A stretch of DNA of 64,000 bases from Helicobacter japonicus (GCF_000762845.2 NZ_JRMQ02000005.1:62001-126000), one strand, 5' to 3'. Numbered from the stretch's first letter, positions 26,831 through 37,091 are shown. Numbers and translations are program-made. Notes: generated by a model from the letters alone, not told the origin.

Positions 26831-27703
26831 ATGACATTACTTGATGGTAAGTCCTTGAGTGCAAAACTTGAAAGTGATTTGAATGAACAAATTGCTACTC
26901 TTGTATCTCAAGGTATCACGCCGGGATTAGCAGTAATTTTGGTTGGCAATGACCCTGCAAGTTGTGCGTATGTGCAAATGAAAGCAAAAGCGTGTAAGCG
27001 TGTGGGAATCTATTCTGTTACGCACGAAATGCCCTCAAAAATTACGCAAGATGAACTTTTGTCTGTTATTGAGATTTTAAATAATGATCCAAATATTGAT
27101 GGCATACTTGTTCAATTACCTTTGCCTCCACATATTCAAACTACTCAAGTGCTTGAGGCAATTAATCCTAAAAAAGATGTTGATGGATTCCACCCATTCA
27201 ATATAGGGCGATTAAGTATTGGTATAGATACCTTTGTCTCTGCTACACCTCTTGGTGTAATGAATCTCCTTAAATCTTATAATATTGATGTTCGTGGCAA
27301 AGATGTAGTAATTGTGGGTATGAGTAATATCGTAGGCAAACCCTTAGCAAGTCTTATGCTGAATGCTGGTGCAAGTGTAAGTTGTTGTCATATCCTCACA
27401 CGTGATATTAGGGCATATACTAAAAATGCAGATATTGTGTGTGTAGGTGTAGGAAAGGTAGGCTTAATTACTGCAGATATGATCAAAGAAGATGCGATTG
27501 TAATAGATATTGGCATTAATCGTTTAGAATCTGGTGTGCTTGTCGGTGATGTGGATTTTGAAAATGTTGCGCCAAAGACAAGTTTTATTACACCTGTTCC
27601 TGGAGGAGTTGGTCCTATGACAATTATTAGCTTACTTCAAAATACTTATAAGGCTGCAGCATTTCGCTTAGAGCAAGATAAGAGAAGGGGTCAAAAGGTA
27701 TGA
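26831..27703 (+). CDS. folD: Bifunctional methylenetetrahydrofolate dehydrogenase / methenyltetrahydrofolate cyclohydrolase
   Basis: 290 residues, full length. It has the substrate segment SCAYVQMKAKACKRVGI with the catalytic lysine, VQLPLPPHI, KDVDGFHP, the NADP-binding GMSNIVGKPLA, and the C-terminal PVPGGVGPMTI. It interconverts methylene- and formyl-tetrahydrofolate. It starts a syntenic block shared with H. pylori (HP0577 downwards to HP0569), and its stop overlaps the lepB start (ATGA). Confidence 0.96.
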   Translation: MTLLDGKSLSAKLESDLNEQIATLVSQGITPGLAVILVGNDPASCAYVQMKAKACKRVGIYSVTHEMPSKITQDELLSVIEILNNDPNIDGILVQLPLPPHIQTTQVLEAINPKKDVDGFHPFNIGRLSIGIDTFVSATPLGVMNLLKSYNIDVRGKDVVIVGMSNIVGKPLASLMLNAGASVSCCHILTRDIRAYTKNADIVCVGVGKVGLITADMIKEDAIVIDIGINRLESGVLVGDVDFENVAPKTSFITPVPGGVGPMTIISLLQNTYKAAAFRLEQDKRRGQKV

Positions 27704-28713
27704 AAAAAATTTTAAATGGATTATGTTCATTTATATCAAGTTGGACGGGGACAATTATTATTGTGCTTGTTTTGATATTTTTTGTTATGCAAGCATTTGT
27801 AATTCCTACACGCTCAATGGTTGGCACACTTTTTGAGGGTGATTTTTTATTTGTTAAAAAATTTAGTTATGGAATTCCAACGCCTAGAATCCCTTGGCTT
27901 GAAGTGAATGTTTTACCTGATTTTAAGGGTAATGGGCATTTGATTGATGGTGAGCGTCCAAAAAGAGGCGATGTTGTAGTATTTATTCCACCACATATAG
28001 AAAAAACATATTTTGTCAAACGCACTTTTGCAGTGGGCGGCGATGAAGTGATTTTTGATAAAGATGGCTTATATCTCCACCCATTTGAGGGTGATGAATA
28101 TGTGAGAGAACATTATTCTTCGCATATTGTTGTAGAGCGATTAGGCAAACTTTTTGTAAAAAATCCCTATATCGGAAAACACCCTGGCATTATTTACAGA
28201 AGCGTATTTTATAAGTACCCGTATGGAGATTCTTATTTTGCTGACAATGAGGGCAAACTTTATCGAAAAAATTGCATAGAGGGCAAAATGAGTTCAAATA
28301 TCGGTGATATGGAGGAGAATTGTGAATTATGGAGCAGAGTTTATACTGATGAACCTATAGAATCTTTTATTGAGGATACTAATATTGCCTATACGATGAT
28401 GAAAAGTGGCAGAACTCCTACGGCAATGATGAAGCTTGAGGGTGATATGTATTATTTAAAGATTGCTGATGATGAATTTTTTATGATAGGTGATAATCGT
28501 AACAATAGCCTTGATTCTCGATTTTGGGGAAGTGTGCCTTACAAAAATATCATAGGTCAGCCGTGGTTTATCTACTTTAGTATAAATAAGGCGAATTCTC
28601 AAGAAGCAGGTGCCGATGAGGATAAAAGCAAACGTTATACAATCCGCTGGGATAGAATGTTTAAGGGTGTAGATGGCTTAGAGCGTTCAATGAGAGAAGC
28701 GATACCTAAATAA
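27700..28713 (+). CDS. lepB: Signal peptidase I
   Basis: 337 residues. One N-terminal membrane helix (GTIIIVLVLIFFVMQAF) is followed by the catalytic serine box IPTRSMVGTL, the lysine box YFVKRTFAVGGDEV, and the C-terminal GDNRNNSLDSRFWG. It removes signal peptides on the periplasmic face. It is longer than H. pylori LepB (about 290 aa as I recall), with extra sequence between the lysine box and the GDNRNNS box (roughly residues 130-260). An ATGA overlap couples it to folD. Confidence 0.94.
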   Translation: MKKILNGLCSFISSWTGTIIIVLVLIFFVMQAFVIPTRSMVGTLFEGDFLFVKKFSYGIPTPRIPWLEVNVLPDFKGNGHLIDGERPKRGDVVVFIPPHIEKTYFVKRTFAVGGDEVIFDKDGLYLHPFEGDEYVREHYSSHIVVERLGKLFVKNPYIGKHPGIIYRSVFYKYPYGDSYFADNEGKLYRKNCIEGKMSSNIGDMEENCELWSRVYTDEPIESFIEDTNIAYTMMKSGRTPTAMMKLEGDMYYLKIADDEFFMIGDNRNNSLDSRFWGSVPYKNIIGQPWFIYFSINKANSQEAGADEDKSKRYTIRWDRMFKGVDGLERSMREAIPK

Positions 28714-28780
28714 GAGCCATAAGAGAAGCCAAAATAAAGATTTTTAAATGAAAGAAAAACAAGAGGGGGGTAAAATACAA

Positions 28781-29212
28781 ATGACTTATTACATCGGCAC
28801 AGACCACGCCGGATTTAAGCTCAAGGCTTTTGTGATTGCATTTTTACAGGAGAGGGGGTTTAAGGTGGTTGATTTTGCACCACAAAATGAAGAGAGAGTA
28901 GATTATCCTGATTATGCAAAAAAAGTATGCGAAGCCATAGATTCGCAATTTTGTCGTGGGATTCTTATTTGTGGAAGTGGAATTGGAATGAGCATTGCTG
29001 CTAATCGTTTTAAGCATATTCGTGCTGCGCTTTGCACTGATGCATATATGGCAAAAATGGCACGCGCACATAATGATGCAAATGTGCTTTGTATGGGTGA
29101 GCGCATTAGTGGAATAGGTGAGGTAGAGTCAATCCTTGAGGCTTTTATAAGCAGTGATTTTGAGGGTGGCAGACATCTTAAACGCGTAGAAAAGCTTAAT
29201 AATCTTAGCTAG
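28781..29212 (+). CDS. rpiB: Ribose-5-phosphate isomerase B
   Basis: 143 residues with the RpiB/LacAB fold: YIGTDHAGFKLK, the catalytic cysteine in CGSGIGMSIAANR, and NVLCMGER. The start at 28781 (MTYYIG) fits the family and is served by a GGGGGG run 10 bases upstream. An in-frame ATG at 28748 would add 11 residues without homology. It supplies ribose-5-phosphate together with the transketolase at 47570. Confidence 0.92.
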   Translation: MTYYIGTDHAGFKLKAFVIAFLQERGFKVVDFAPQNEERVDYPDYAKKVCEAIDSQFCRGILICGSGIGMSIAANRFKHIRAALCTDAYMAKMARAHNDANVLCMGERISGIGEVESILEAFISSDFEGGRHLKRVEKLNNLS

Positions 29213-29236
29213 TTTGAATCTTAAGGAGAAGAGGGA

Positions 29237-29587
29237 ATGCACGCTGTAGGGACTTCAATTACACAATGGTTTTTCTTAACAGGTTTTATTCTTTTTGTAT
29301 TGTATATGATTGTGCGGACATTTTTTTATCGTTCTGTGGCACAAAAAGAGGAACGCACCTCAGCTTCTATGAAGCTTACACTTAATGAAGCGGAGATTCT
29401 CATTCGCAAACATCAATTACAGCTTCAGAGAGCATTGGGAAATATAGATATTCTCACACAAGAAATGAATGCTTTGAAAAATGAAGTAAAAGTGCTTAAG
29501 GCACGTAACTCTCAATACAGAATCGAGACTGATAAATATAAAGCGCGCATTAAAGAACTAGAGCAAAAAATCGAGGCATTACTCTAA
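29237..29587 (+). CDS. Small membrane protein with coiled coil
   Basis: 116 residues behind AAGGAGAAG. One N-terminal membrane helix (WFFLTGFILFVLYMIV) is followed by a long charged coiled coil from about residue 45 to the end (EIRKHQ-type heptads, KARIKELEQKIEALL). It occupies the position of H. pylori HP0573 between rpiB and apt. The function is unknown; topology suggests a cytoplasmic coiled coil anchored to the inner membrane. Confidence 0.75.
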   Translation: MHAVGTSITQWFFLTGFILFVLYMIVRTFFYRSVAQKEERTSASMKLTLNEAEILIRKHQLQLQRALGNIDILTQEMNALKNEVKVLKARNSQYRIETDKYKARIKELEQKIEALL

Positions 29588-29604
29588 GCCATAAAGGAGA
29601 AAAA

Positions 29605-30144
29605 GTGAATAAACAACAGATAGCAGATTCTATACGAGCGATATATGATTATCCAAAGCCGGGCATTATATTCCGAGATATTACAACTCTTATAGGCGAT
29701 GCCAAGATTTTCTATGAAGTGATAGAAATATTCAAGAATCGCTATCAAGGGCAAAAAATTGATTTTGTAGCCGGTATTGAAGCACGAGGTTTTGTTTTCG
29801 GCGCAGCACTTAGCTATGCTATGGGCGTAGGTTTTATTCCTATACGCAAAAAAGGCAAGTTACCATATACAACAGTGAGTGAAAAATATAGCCTTGAATA
29901 TGGCTTTGATGAAGTTGAGATGCATATAGACGCTTTTAGAGGCGTAGAGAATGCAAGAGTGGTGCTTGTCGATGATTTAATCGCTACAGGTGGCACAGCA
30001 GAAGCAAGTGTAAAACTCATAAAATCTATGAGCGCACAATGTATTGAAGCTGCATTTGTGATTAATCTTAAAGGTTTAGAAGGTGAAAAAAGGCTTACTC
30101 CTTATACACAAGTCTTTAGCATTGTAGAATATGAAGGAAAATAA
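29605..30144 (+). CDS. apt: Adenine phosphoribosyltransferase
   Basis: 179 residues with a GTG start behind AAAGGAG. The PRPP-binding motif VVLVDDLIATGGTA and the adenine-binding region EARGFVFGAALSYA are complete, and the KPGIIFRDITTL opening is typical. It salvages adenine to AMP. The stop overlaps the dedA start (TAATG). Confidence 0.96.
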   Translation: MNKQQIADSIRAIYDYPKPGIIFRDITTLIGDAKIFYEVIEIFKNRYQGQKIDFVAGIEARGFVFGAALSYAMGVGFIPIRKKGKLPYTTVSEKYSLEYGFDEVEMHIDAFRGVENARVVLVDDLIATGGTAEASVKLIKSMSAQCIEAAFVINLKGLEGEKRLTPYTQVFSIVEYEGK

Positions 30145-30890
30145 TGGAATCTATACAAAAGGCAATTACATATATAAAACAGAATCCAAAACGTATTTTG
30201 ATTTGGTGCTTACTGCTTAGCATTATTCTTATACTTTTTATTCTTTATAAACGTTCAGGATTCTCACTTGAAGAATTTATCACACATTTATGGAATCAAT
30301 ATGTAGAAGATTGGGGCTATGTCATTTTATTTTTTTGGGGAATCTTAGAGGGAGAGCTGGGGCTTATTTTTGCTGGACTTGCTACGCACGATGGTAAGAT
30401 GAATTTATTTATAGCTATTTTTGTTGCTGGACTTGGTGGATTTGTAGGTGATCAAATTTATTTTTATATCGGTAGATTCAATCGTAAAAAGATTCAAGAA
30501 GAATTTACTTCTCAACGAAGAAAATTTGCTCTTGCACATTTACTGCTTAAAAAGTATGGTTGGTCTATTATTTTTATTCAACGTTATATGTATGGTATGC
30601 GGACTATTATCCCTATGAGTATTGGCACTACGCGTTATAGTGCGCTTAAATTCGCTATTATTAATCTTTTTTCTGCGTGGGTTTGGGCAGCAATTACAAT
30701 TATATTAACTTGGGTTTTTGGTGAGGAGATTTTTATCGTGCTTGATTGGTTTAAAAATCATCCATATTTGCTTATACCTCTTGCTATTACGATTGGTGGG
30801 GGTGTAATGTGGTATTTTCATTCCCAAACAAAAAAGGTTGATAAGAAAATTGCTAAACTTCAAGAAAAACTTGAAGCAAGAGAAAAATAA
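30144..30890 (+). CDS. DedA-family inner-membrane protein
   Basis: 248 residues. It has the DedA/SNARE-associated core: LEGELGLIFAGLATH, GGFVGDQIYFYIGR, and FIQRYMYGMRTIIPMSIG. Several hydrophobic segments cover residues 15-220. DedA proteins flip polyprenyl or phospholipids and support membrane potential. Position matches H. pylori HP0571 between apt and pepA. Confidence 0.9.
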   Translation: MESIQKAITYIKQNPKRILIWCLLLSIILILFILYKRSGFSLEEFITHLWNQYVEDWGYVILFFWGILEGELGLIFAGLATHDGKMNLFIAIFVAGLGGFVGDQIYFYIGRFNRKKIQEEFTSQRRKFALAHLLLKKYGWSIIFIQRYMYGMRTIIPMSIGTTRYSALKFAIINLFSAWVWAAITIILTWVFGEEIFIVLDWFKNHPYLLIPLAITIGGGVMWYFHSQTKKVDKKIAKLQEKLEAREK

Positions 30891-30937
30891 GCTTAAAAAG
30901 GCTAAGGTTAAATTATCTTTATTGAAAGGAGTAATAA

Positions 30938-32359
<1,422 letters not shown>

Positions 32360-33460
32360 ATGGGATTATCAATAGGTATTGTAGGTTTGCCAAATGTAGG
32401 CAAATCTACAACTTTTAATGCTCTCACAAAGGCACAAAATGCAGAAGCAGCAAACTATCCTTTTTGCACGATTGAGCCAAATAAGGCTGTAGTGTCTGTG
32501 CCAGATACACGTTTAAATGAATTAGCAAAAATTGTGAATCCTCAAAAGATTCAGCATTCTGTCGTGGAGTTTGTAGATATTGCTGGGCTTGTGCGGGGTG
32601 CGAGTAAGGGCGAGGGGTTAGGCAATCAGTTTTTAGCAAATATTAAAGAATGCAATATGATTTTGCATATTGTGCGCTGCTTTGAAGATTCTAATATTAC
32701 GCATATTGAGGGTAGAATCGACCCTATTAGCGATATTGAGATTATTGAGCTTGAACTGCTTTTTGCAGATATTGCAAGTCTAAATAAACGCATTGAAAAA
32801 CTCCAAAAAGAAAGCAAAGCCCAAAAAGGCACAAATGCTCAATTAAGCCTAGCACTTGAACTTTTGACACATTTAGAATCAAATAATCCTGTAAGGAGCT
32901 TTGCTAAAAAAGAGAGTGAGGAGTTTATCGCGCTCAATAAAGAGCTAAGGTTTTTAACCAATAAGGAAGTGATTTATGGCGCAAATGTCAGTGAGGAGGG
33001 ATTAGAATCTGATAATGAATTTGTGAAAAAAGTGCGTGAGTATGCGGCGCAAAATGGTGCAATAGCGATTAAATTGTGTGCAAAGATTGAAGAGGAAATG
33101 GTGGATATGAGCGATGATGAGCGTGCAGAGTTTTTGGCAAGTCTTGGAGCAAAGCAGAGTGGATTAACGCAAATTATTAGAGAGGGATTTAATAGACTAG
33201 GACTTATAAGCTATTTTACCGCAGGTGTCAAAGAAGTGCGCGCTTGGACAATAAAAAAAGGCGATAGCGCACCAAAGGCTGCAGGTGTGATTCACAAAGA
33301 CTTTGAAAAGGGATTCATTCGTGCAGAGTGTATTAGTTATGCAGATTTCATTAAATATGGTGGCGAAGCAAAGGCAAAAGAAGCTGGAGCTATGCGTATT
33401 GAAGGCAAAGAATATATCGTGCAAGATGGCGATGTGATGCACTTTAGATTCAATGTGTGA
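32360..33460 (+). CDS. ychF: Redox-regulated ATPase/GTPase YchF
   Basis: 366 residues of the Obg-related family. The motifs are GLPNVGKSTTFNAL (P-loop), DIAGLVRGASKGEGLG, a NKEV (altered NKxD) segment, and a C-terminal TGS domain (FTAGVKEVRAWTI...HTDFEKGF-like...GDVMHFRFNV). YchF prefers ATP and binds ribosomes. It starts one base after pepA ends and closes the block shared with H. pylori. Confidence 0.95.
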   Translation: MGLSIGIVGLPNVGKSTTFNALTKAQNAEAANYPFCTIEPNKAVVSVPDTRLNELAKIVNPQKIQHSVVEFVDIAGLVRGASKGEGLGNQFLANIKECNMILHIVRCFEDSNITHIEGRIDPISDIEIIELELLFADIASLNKRIEKLQKESKAQKGTNAQLSLALELLTHLESNNPVRSFAKKESEEFIALNKELRFLTNKEVIYGANVSEEGLESDNEFVKKVREYAAQNGAIAIKLCAKIEEEMVDMSDDERAEFLASLGAKQSGLTQIIREGFNRLGLISYFTAGVKEVRAWTIKKGDSAPKAAGVIHKDFEKGFIRAECISYADFIKYGGEAKAKEAGAMRIEGKEYIVQDGDVMHFRFNV

Positions 33461-33482
33461 ATTTCAGTAGGATTAAGGAATC

Positions 33483-34625
33483 TTGCACAAATTTTACAAG
33501 GAGAGGCAATGCGGTATGTTTTTAGGCTTAGTTTTGTCTGTGACTTTAATGTGTGCGAGTGAATTTAGTGTGCCTCAATTTAAAGAAGCGTTTATGAAAA
33601 ATGCTTTTTTGCAAACAAGCAATGCAGGTTTAGGCGGCACACTTACTTGCGAGATAGGCACAGATAAAAAGCCAAAAACATATCATAATGCAAAAATAGA
33701 ATCTAAAGCCTTATCTCTTATTACAGATTCTATTATACAAACTCGCACAAGGCATATAAGAGAAGTAGAAAAAATACCTCACATCAAAGAGCTTGCGACA
33801 TTGGCAAAAGATTCTACACTTGCTAAAGTGTATCTTATGCAGTTGGCAAAAGTGGATTATCATAACCCTTGTTTGACCTGTCTAAGAGTTGCAGAGGAGC
33901 AAATAGGCTTTATTTTAAGCTCTATGCCTTCAAAAATAAATGATAGAGAAGTGCGGGGTGTTATAGATTTTACACATTTGCAACCAAACAAGGTATTTTT
34001 AGAGTGGCTTGTGAGTTTGGATACTTATGCTTTGAGTGGCGAAACATTGCTGTGTGAGGGATTGAGTAAGCAAGATTCTCTCTTATTTATGAGTGCTTAT
34101 GCGCATTTTGCACTCTCTGGGCTAAATACTCGCGCGCTCAATGCTCTTATGCAGTCAGCACTTTGGGGCAATACAGACGCGGCAACTCTCATACTCTTTT
34201 TACTTGATAATGGTATTTATCTTCCTACTAATAAAATAGCGGTACAAATGCTTGAAAATGCCATCAAAGCAGGGGATTATCAAAACGCTATGAAGAGTAA
34301 TCCTATGATTACAGGAAGCCTTGCAGTGATTGAGGGTAATGCTTTGAGTAATGTTTTTGAGAGTATCGCTCATTGGCGTTATGAAGCTTATGGTTTTATT
34401 TTGTCGGCAAATAGTAGCGAATATGCGAGGCTTGATAATGAGGATAAAAGCAATATAGCACTTACTTGGTTTAATCTTGTGAGTGCGAGTGCGATGGCAA
34501 AGCAGAGTATTTATGAAATGGGGGATTCTAAACAGCAGCAAGTATATAAGGATATTTTAGCATTCAAAATGCGTTTAAAAGAGATAAAGGCTTATCCATT
34601 TGTGAAAACTTATCATCAAAGATAA
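33483..34625 (+). CDS. Secreted hypothetical protein
   Basis: About 380 residues, unrecognised. A TTG start at 33483 gives a conventional signal peptide with basic residues before FLGLVLSVTLMCAS. The ATG at 33516 gives the same protein without the basic part. A third ATG at 33509 has the best AAGGAGAGG site but is out of frame and soon stops. The mature part is helical with a CLTC pair near residue 135 and repeated A/L-rich helices resembling Sel1/TPR-like packing, without a clear repeat. The product is probably periplasmic. It follows ychF by 22 bp. Confidence 0.65.
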   Translation: MHKFYKERQCGMFLGLVLSVTLMCASEFSVPQFKEAFMKNAFLQTSNAGLGGTLTCEIGTDKKPKTYHNAKIESKALSLITDSIIQTRTRHIREVEKIPHIKELATLAKDSTLAKVYLMQLAKVDYHNPCLTCLRVAEEQIGFILSSMPSKINDREVRGVIDFTHLQPNKVFLEWLVSLDTYALSGETLLCEGLSKQDSLLFMSAYAHFALSGLNTRALNALMQSALWGNTDAATLILFLLDNGIYLPTNKIAVQMLENAIKAGDYQNAMKSNPMITGSLAVIEGNALSNVFESIAHWRYEAYGFILSANSSEYARLDNEDKSNIALTWFNLVSASAMAKQSIYEMGDSKQQQVYKDILAFKMRLKEIKAYPFVKTYHQR

Positions 34626-34638
34626 ACAAATTGGTGAA

Positions 34639-34794
34639 ATGTTATCCATTGGGCTTTTTTATTTTGCGCTATATGCATTGCGAACAAGAATTTATAAAGA
34701 CTTTGAGTTTGGTAATTACTCGTGGATTTTTGGAGCAAAAATGCAAATTGGTAGCTTTATTAATGGCATTAAAATACCTCTTTACTCCCTATGA
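34639..34794 (+). other. Possible acetyltransferase remnant
   Basis: A 51-codon frame whose second half (YKDFEFGNYSWIFGAKMQIGSF) looks like the start of a left-handed beta-helix acetyltransferase (the IGNYSWI...VQIGSF pattern). It stops soon after. No ribosome site is visible. It may be the remnant of a glycan O-acetyltransferase beside the glycosyltransferase genes; support is weak. Confidence 0.2.
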
Positions 34795-34833
34795 TTGTAA
34801 GGAAACTTATGCTAATGATTAAAAACTTTAATT

Positions 34834-34858
34834 TAAGAAGTGCTAAGTGGCACTCTTA
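34834..34858 (-). terminator. Imperfect hairpin at the end of the glycosyltransferase pair
   Basis: TAAGA-A-GTGC pairs with GCACTCTTA (one bulged A) around TAAGTG. It overlaps the stop codon of the gene ending at 34856. The minus strand continues with T-rich sequence, as expected of a terminator. Confidence 0.4.
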
Positions 34859-35854
34859 CATCAAATTAAAATACTTTTTATATGTGCGCTTTAATTTGAC
34901 TAAGATTCTCTTATGAAGTGGTAATGTGTTAAATATGATATGAAAATTTGCTTTATCAAGATTACTATTTTGTTTTATAGTTTTTGGGTGAGTGAGAGGG
35001 AAACATAGCTCATAAGAGGGCATAGATACAAATTTAGAATCTCCTGTGGTATGTGCGGCATCGACACGATTAAACCCAATATTTGAAATCATATTATTTT
35101 TAGGATATATGCATAAGCCATTGTGTTTCCAAATATTATAAGTCCAAGGATAATCCCAAGTGTCTATTTTGCCTTGAGCGTAGGTTTTGAATATATGATA
35201 CCAGTAGTGTTTTTCTTTTGTGGAACAAAAATTATGGAGTGTTTTTATTTCATTTTCATTAAATTCTAGTTGATATTTGCTCCACGCTCTTGCCCAAGAA
35301 GCCCAACCCCAAATGTGATTATATTTTGAAAAATAATAGTCTTCTTGCAAACGCGCTTTGGGGGAGAGTGTTTCTACTGAAGTGTTTTGGGCAAAGTCTA
35401 GCGCACTCCAACCACTTATCATAAAGACATTGTGTTGCATTTTGTATTTTTCTAATAATTCATCACAGAATCTAAAGAAGCTAAGTGTAGGCAAACAATC
35501 ATCTTCCAAAATAATACCTTGTTCTTCATTTTCAAAAAACCAAGAAATCGCAGAGCTTACAGCTTTTTTGCAACCAAGATTAGAGTCTAAAAAGCGCGTT
35601 TTGACTTCACAAGGAAAGTCAAAATGAGATATGCTATCTATGAGAAAATTTCTTACAGAATGCACTTGTTCTTTTTCACTGATACCATTAGGATATATTT
35701 TATTTTCTCTTGCGCCGTCATTTGCAAGATAGATTTTACTTGGGCGGACAGATTCTATAATCTGTAACACTCGCTTTAGTGTATCAAGGCGATTAAAGCT
35801 TAGCAATAAAATAGGATTAGCACAAGCATAGGGTGTATCTAACTTTTGATACAT
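34856..35854 (-). CDS. GT-A glycosyltransferase-like protein (second of a tandem pair)
   Basis: 332 residues. The N-terminal ANPILLLSFNRLDTLKRVLQII and the acidic metal motif IILEDDCLPTLSFFRF mark a GT2-like nucleotide-sugar transferase. HIWGWASWARAW is shared with the upstream gene (HCWGWATWASRW), so they are tandem paralogs. The ATG overlaps the upstream stop (TAATG), so translation is probably coupled. Database names for such proteins include 'hemolysin activation protein', which I would not trust. It probably acts in surface polysaccharide synthesis. Confidence 0.8.
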   Translation of the reverse strand: MYQKLDTPYACANPILLLSFNRLDTLKRVLQIIESVRPSKIYLANDGARENKIYPNGISEKEQVHSVRNFLIDSISHFDFPCEVKTRFLDSNLGCKKAVSSAISWFFENEEQGIILEDDCLPTLSFFRFCDELLEKYKMQHNVFMISGWSALDFAQNTSVETLSPKARLQEDYYFSKYNHIWGWASWARAWSKYQLEFNENEIKTLHNFCSTKEKHYWYHIFKTYAQGKIDTWDYPWTYNIWKHNGLCIYPKNNMISNIGFNRVDAAHTTGDSKFVSMPSYELCFPLTHPKTIKQNSNLDKANFHIIFNTLPLHKRILVKLKRTYKKYFNLM

Positions 35855-36885
35855 TATGCCCCCTTTTCATAATAAGGAGGTGTATCAAGGGCTAGAATAT
35901 TATTTACTACCCCCCCCCCGCTTAAATAGCTTACTTTTTGGCTAAGAGAATGTGTGATTCTGCGGAGTTTCTTATAAATTCGTAATGGAAGAGGTTTTTT
36001 AAGAGAAAGTTCAAATGCCTTAATGCGTTCTAAGGCAAGTGGAGATTCTATAATCTCTTGTGGAAAAGTAATTGGAAATTTTGTATTGATATGTGAGGTA
36101 TTGAATACTTCTCCCTCTTGCCCACAATGCACACCGCTTCCATCAAAACCAATTTGTTTGATATATGAGGTGCTAGGGCATAGATTCAGGGCATTATGCT
36201 TGTAGCCAATGAGGTAGTTAAAAATTGCCCAAGTTTTAATTTTGCCTTGAGCATTTGCAAGGAGGTGGTCGTAATAGTGTGCCACTCCATCAATATTGAT
36301 ATAATCAATATCACTCTGTGAGAAATTTTCTAATGCCCAAGTGATGTCGCGCTTATAATATTGCCATCTACTTGCCCAAGTCGCCCAACCCCAACAATGA
36401 GGCAAACGCCAAAAATAGCAATCTCCCAAGCCACTTGTATCTATGGGATAACTCCACGCCGCAATACTCCATACTTTTGGCTCATTTTCATATCTTTGTA
36501 ATGCTGCATTCATATAGTCCAAAAATACAGGTGATACGATAATATCATCTTCTAATATGATAGCCTTTTCGTGTTTATTTATGACAAAACTCACGCCATC
36601 GATAATAGAATCTGCGAGTCCTAAATTATATTCGCGCTCAATAAAGGTAATACTTTTAAAAAGAGGCTTTTGTGTATTGTTTGTAATAAAATCTTGAATA
36701 TAGTTTTTTGTTTGTGTATGGGATTGTAAAATATCTTTTGAAGCGTTTGGCTTTGGTGCGTCTTGATAGATATATAAATCACTTTTTAACGCAAGCGGAT
36801 TTGCACTTAATGCTTGGATAGTTTGAATTGTATGTTTGGGGCGATTATAGGTAAAAAGGATAATGGGTGCATAAGTTTTTAGCAT
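35854..36885 (-). CDS. GT-A glycosyltransferase-like protein with poly-G tract near its 3' end
   Basis: 343 residues, paralogous to the next gene. Motifs: YAPIILFTYNRPKHTIQTIQAL, KAIILEDDIIVSPVFLDYM, and HCWGWATWASRW. AGGGAGG precedes the start at 36885. A 10-G tract encodes the GGG near residue 320. With 10 Gs the frame runs about 19 more residues to a stop overlapping the next gene. With 9 or 11 it stops within a few codons. The catalytic domain is unaffected, so the tract may act on the tail or on coupling to the downstream gene. Confidence 0.8.
   Translation of the reverse strand: MLKTYAPIILFTYNRPKHTIQTIQALSANPLALKSDLYIYQDAPKPNASKDILQSHTQTKNYIQDFITNNTQKPLFKSITFIEREYNLGLADSIIDGVSFVINKHEKAIILEDDIIVSPVFLDYMNAALQRYENEPKVWSIAAWSYPIDTSGLGDCYFWRLPHCWGWATWASRWQYYKRDITWALENFSQSDIDYINIDGVAHYYDHLLANAQGKIKTWAIFNYLIGYKHNALNLCPSTSYIKQIGFDGSGVHCGQEGEVFNTSHINTKFPITFPQEIIESPLALERIKAFELSLKKPLPLRIYKKLRRITHSLSQKVSYLSGGGVVNNILALDTPPYYEKGA
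35910..35919. repeat. Poly-C tract (C10; G10 on the coding strand)
   Basis: Ten C near the 3' end of the glycosyltransferase gene at 35854-36885. The present length is the only one of 9, 10 and 11 that carries the frame to the TAATG junction. Confidence 0.85.
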
Positions 36886-37091
36886 TTTGCCTCCCTAGAG
36901 ACAAAATACACAAACCAAATAGGAATTAAATTAATAAATGGAGAGCAAAATGCAATAAAGTAAGTTTGGGTAGAGTGTTTGAGGGTAGCTAAACCAAAAA
37001 GTCTTAGTTTATCCCCCCCCCCATTGCACCTATTGAGCAAGTCTAAACTAAAAGATATTTTGTAAAGTGTAGTTTTATTGTGAAATATCAT
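36879..37091 (-). CDS. Mini-ORF with poly-G tract upstream of the glycosyltransferases
   Basis: 70 codons. Its end overlaps the start of the downstream glycosyltransferase by 7 bp. The part after the GGG tract (DKLRLFGLATLKHS, then a hydrophobic stretch ending PIWFVYFVSREAKC) resembles C-terminal segments of Campylobacter/Helicobacter sugar transferases of the 'K-x-R-L-F-G' type. It may be a gene remnant or a leader peptide that couples translation. Only a G count of 10 (mod 3) keeps it open; 9 or 11 stops it at the tract. No strong ribosome site is seen. Confidence 0.4.
   Translation of the reverse strand: MIFHNKTTLYKISFSLDLLNRCNGGGDKLRLFGLATLKHSTQTYFIAFCSPFINLIPIWFVYFVSREAKC
37013..37022. 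repeat. Poly-C tract (C10; G10 on the coding strand) in the mini-ORF
   Basis: Ten C, about 130 bp before the start of the first tandem glycosyltransferase. Its length decides whether the mini-ORF reads into that gene. Confidence 0.85.

Noticed and set aside
28765-28770. G6 run upstream of rpiB as a phase-variable tract
   Set aside because: Too short for frequent slippage; it is better explained as part of the ribosome site.
34631-34822. 63-codon ORF after the secreted hypothetical gene
   Set aside because: It needs a TTG start without a ribosome site. Another frame of the same stretch looks more protein-like, so I kept only that one at low confidence.
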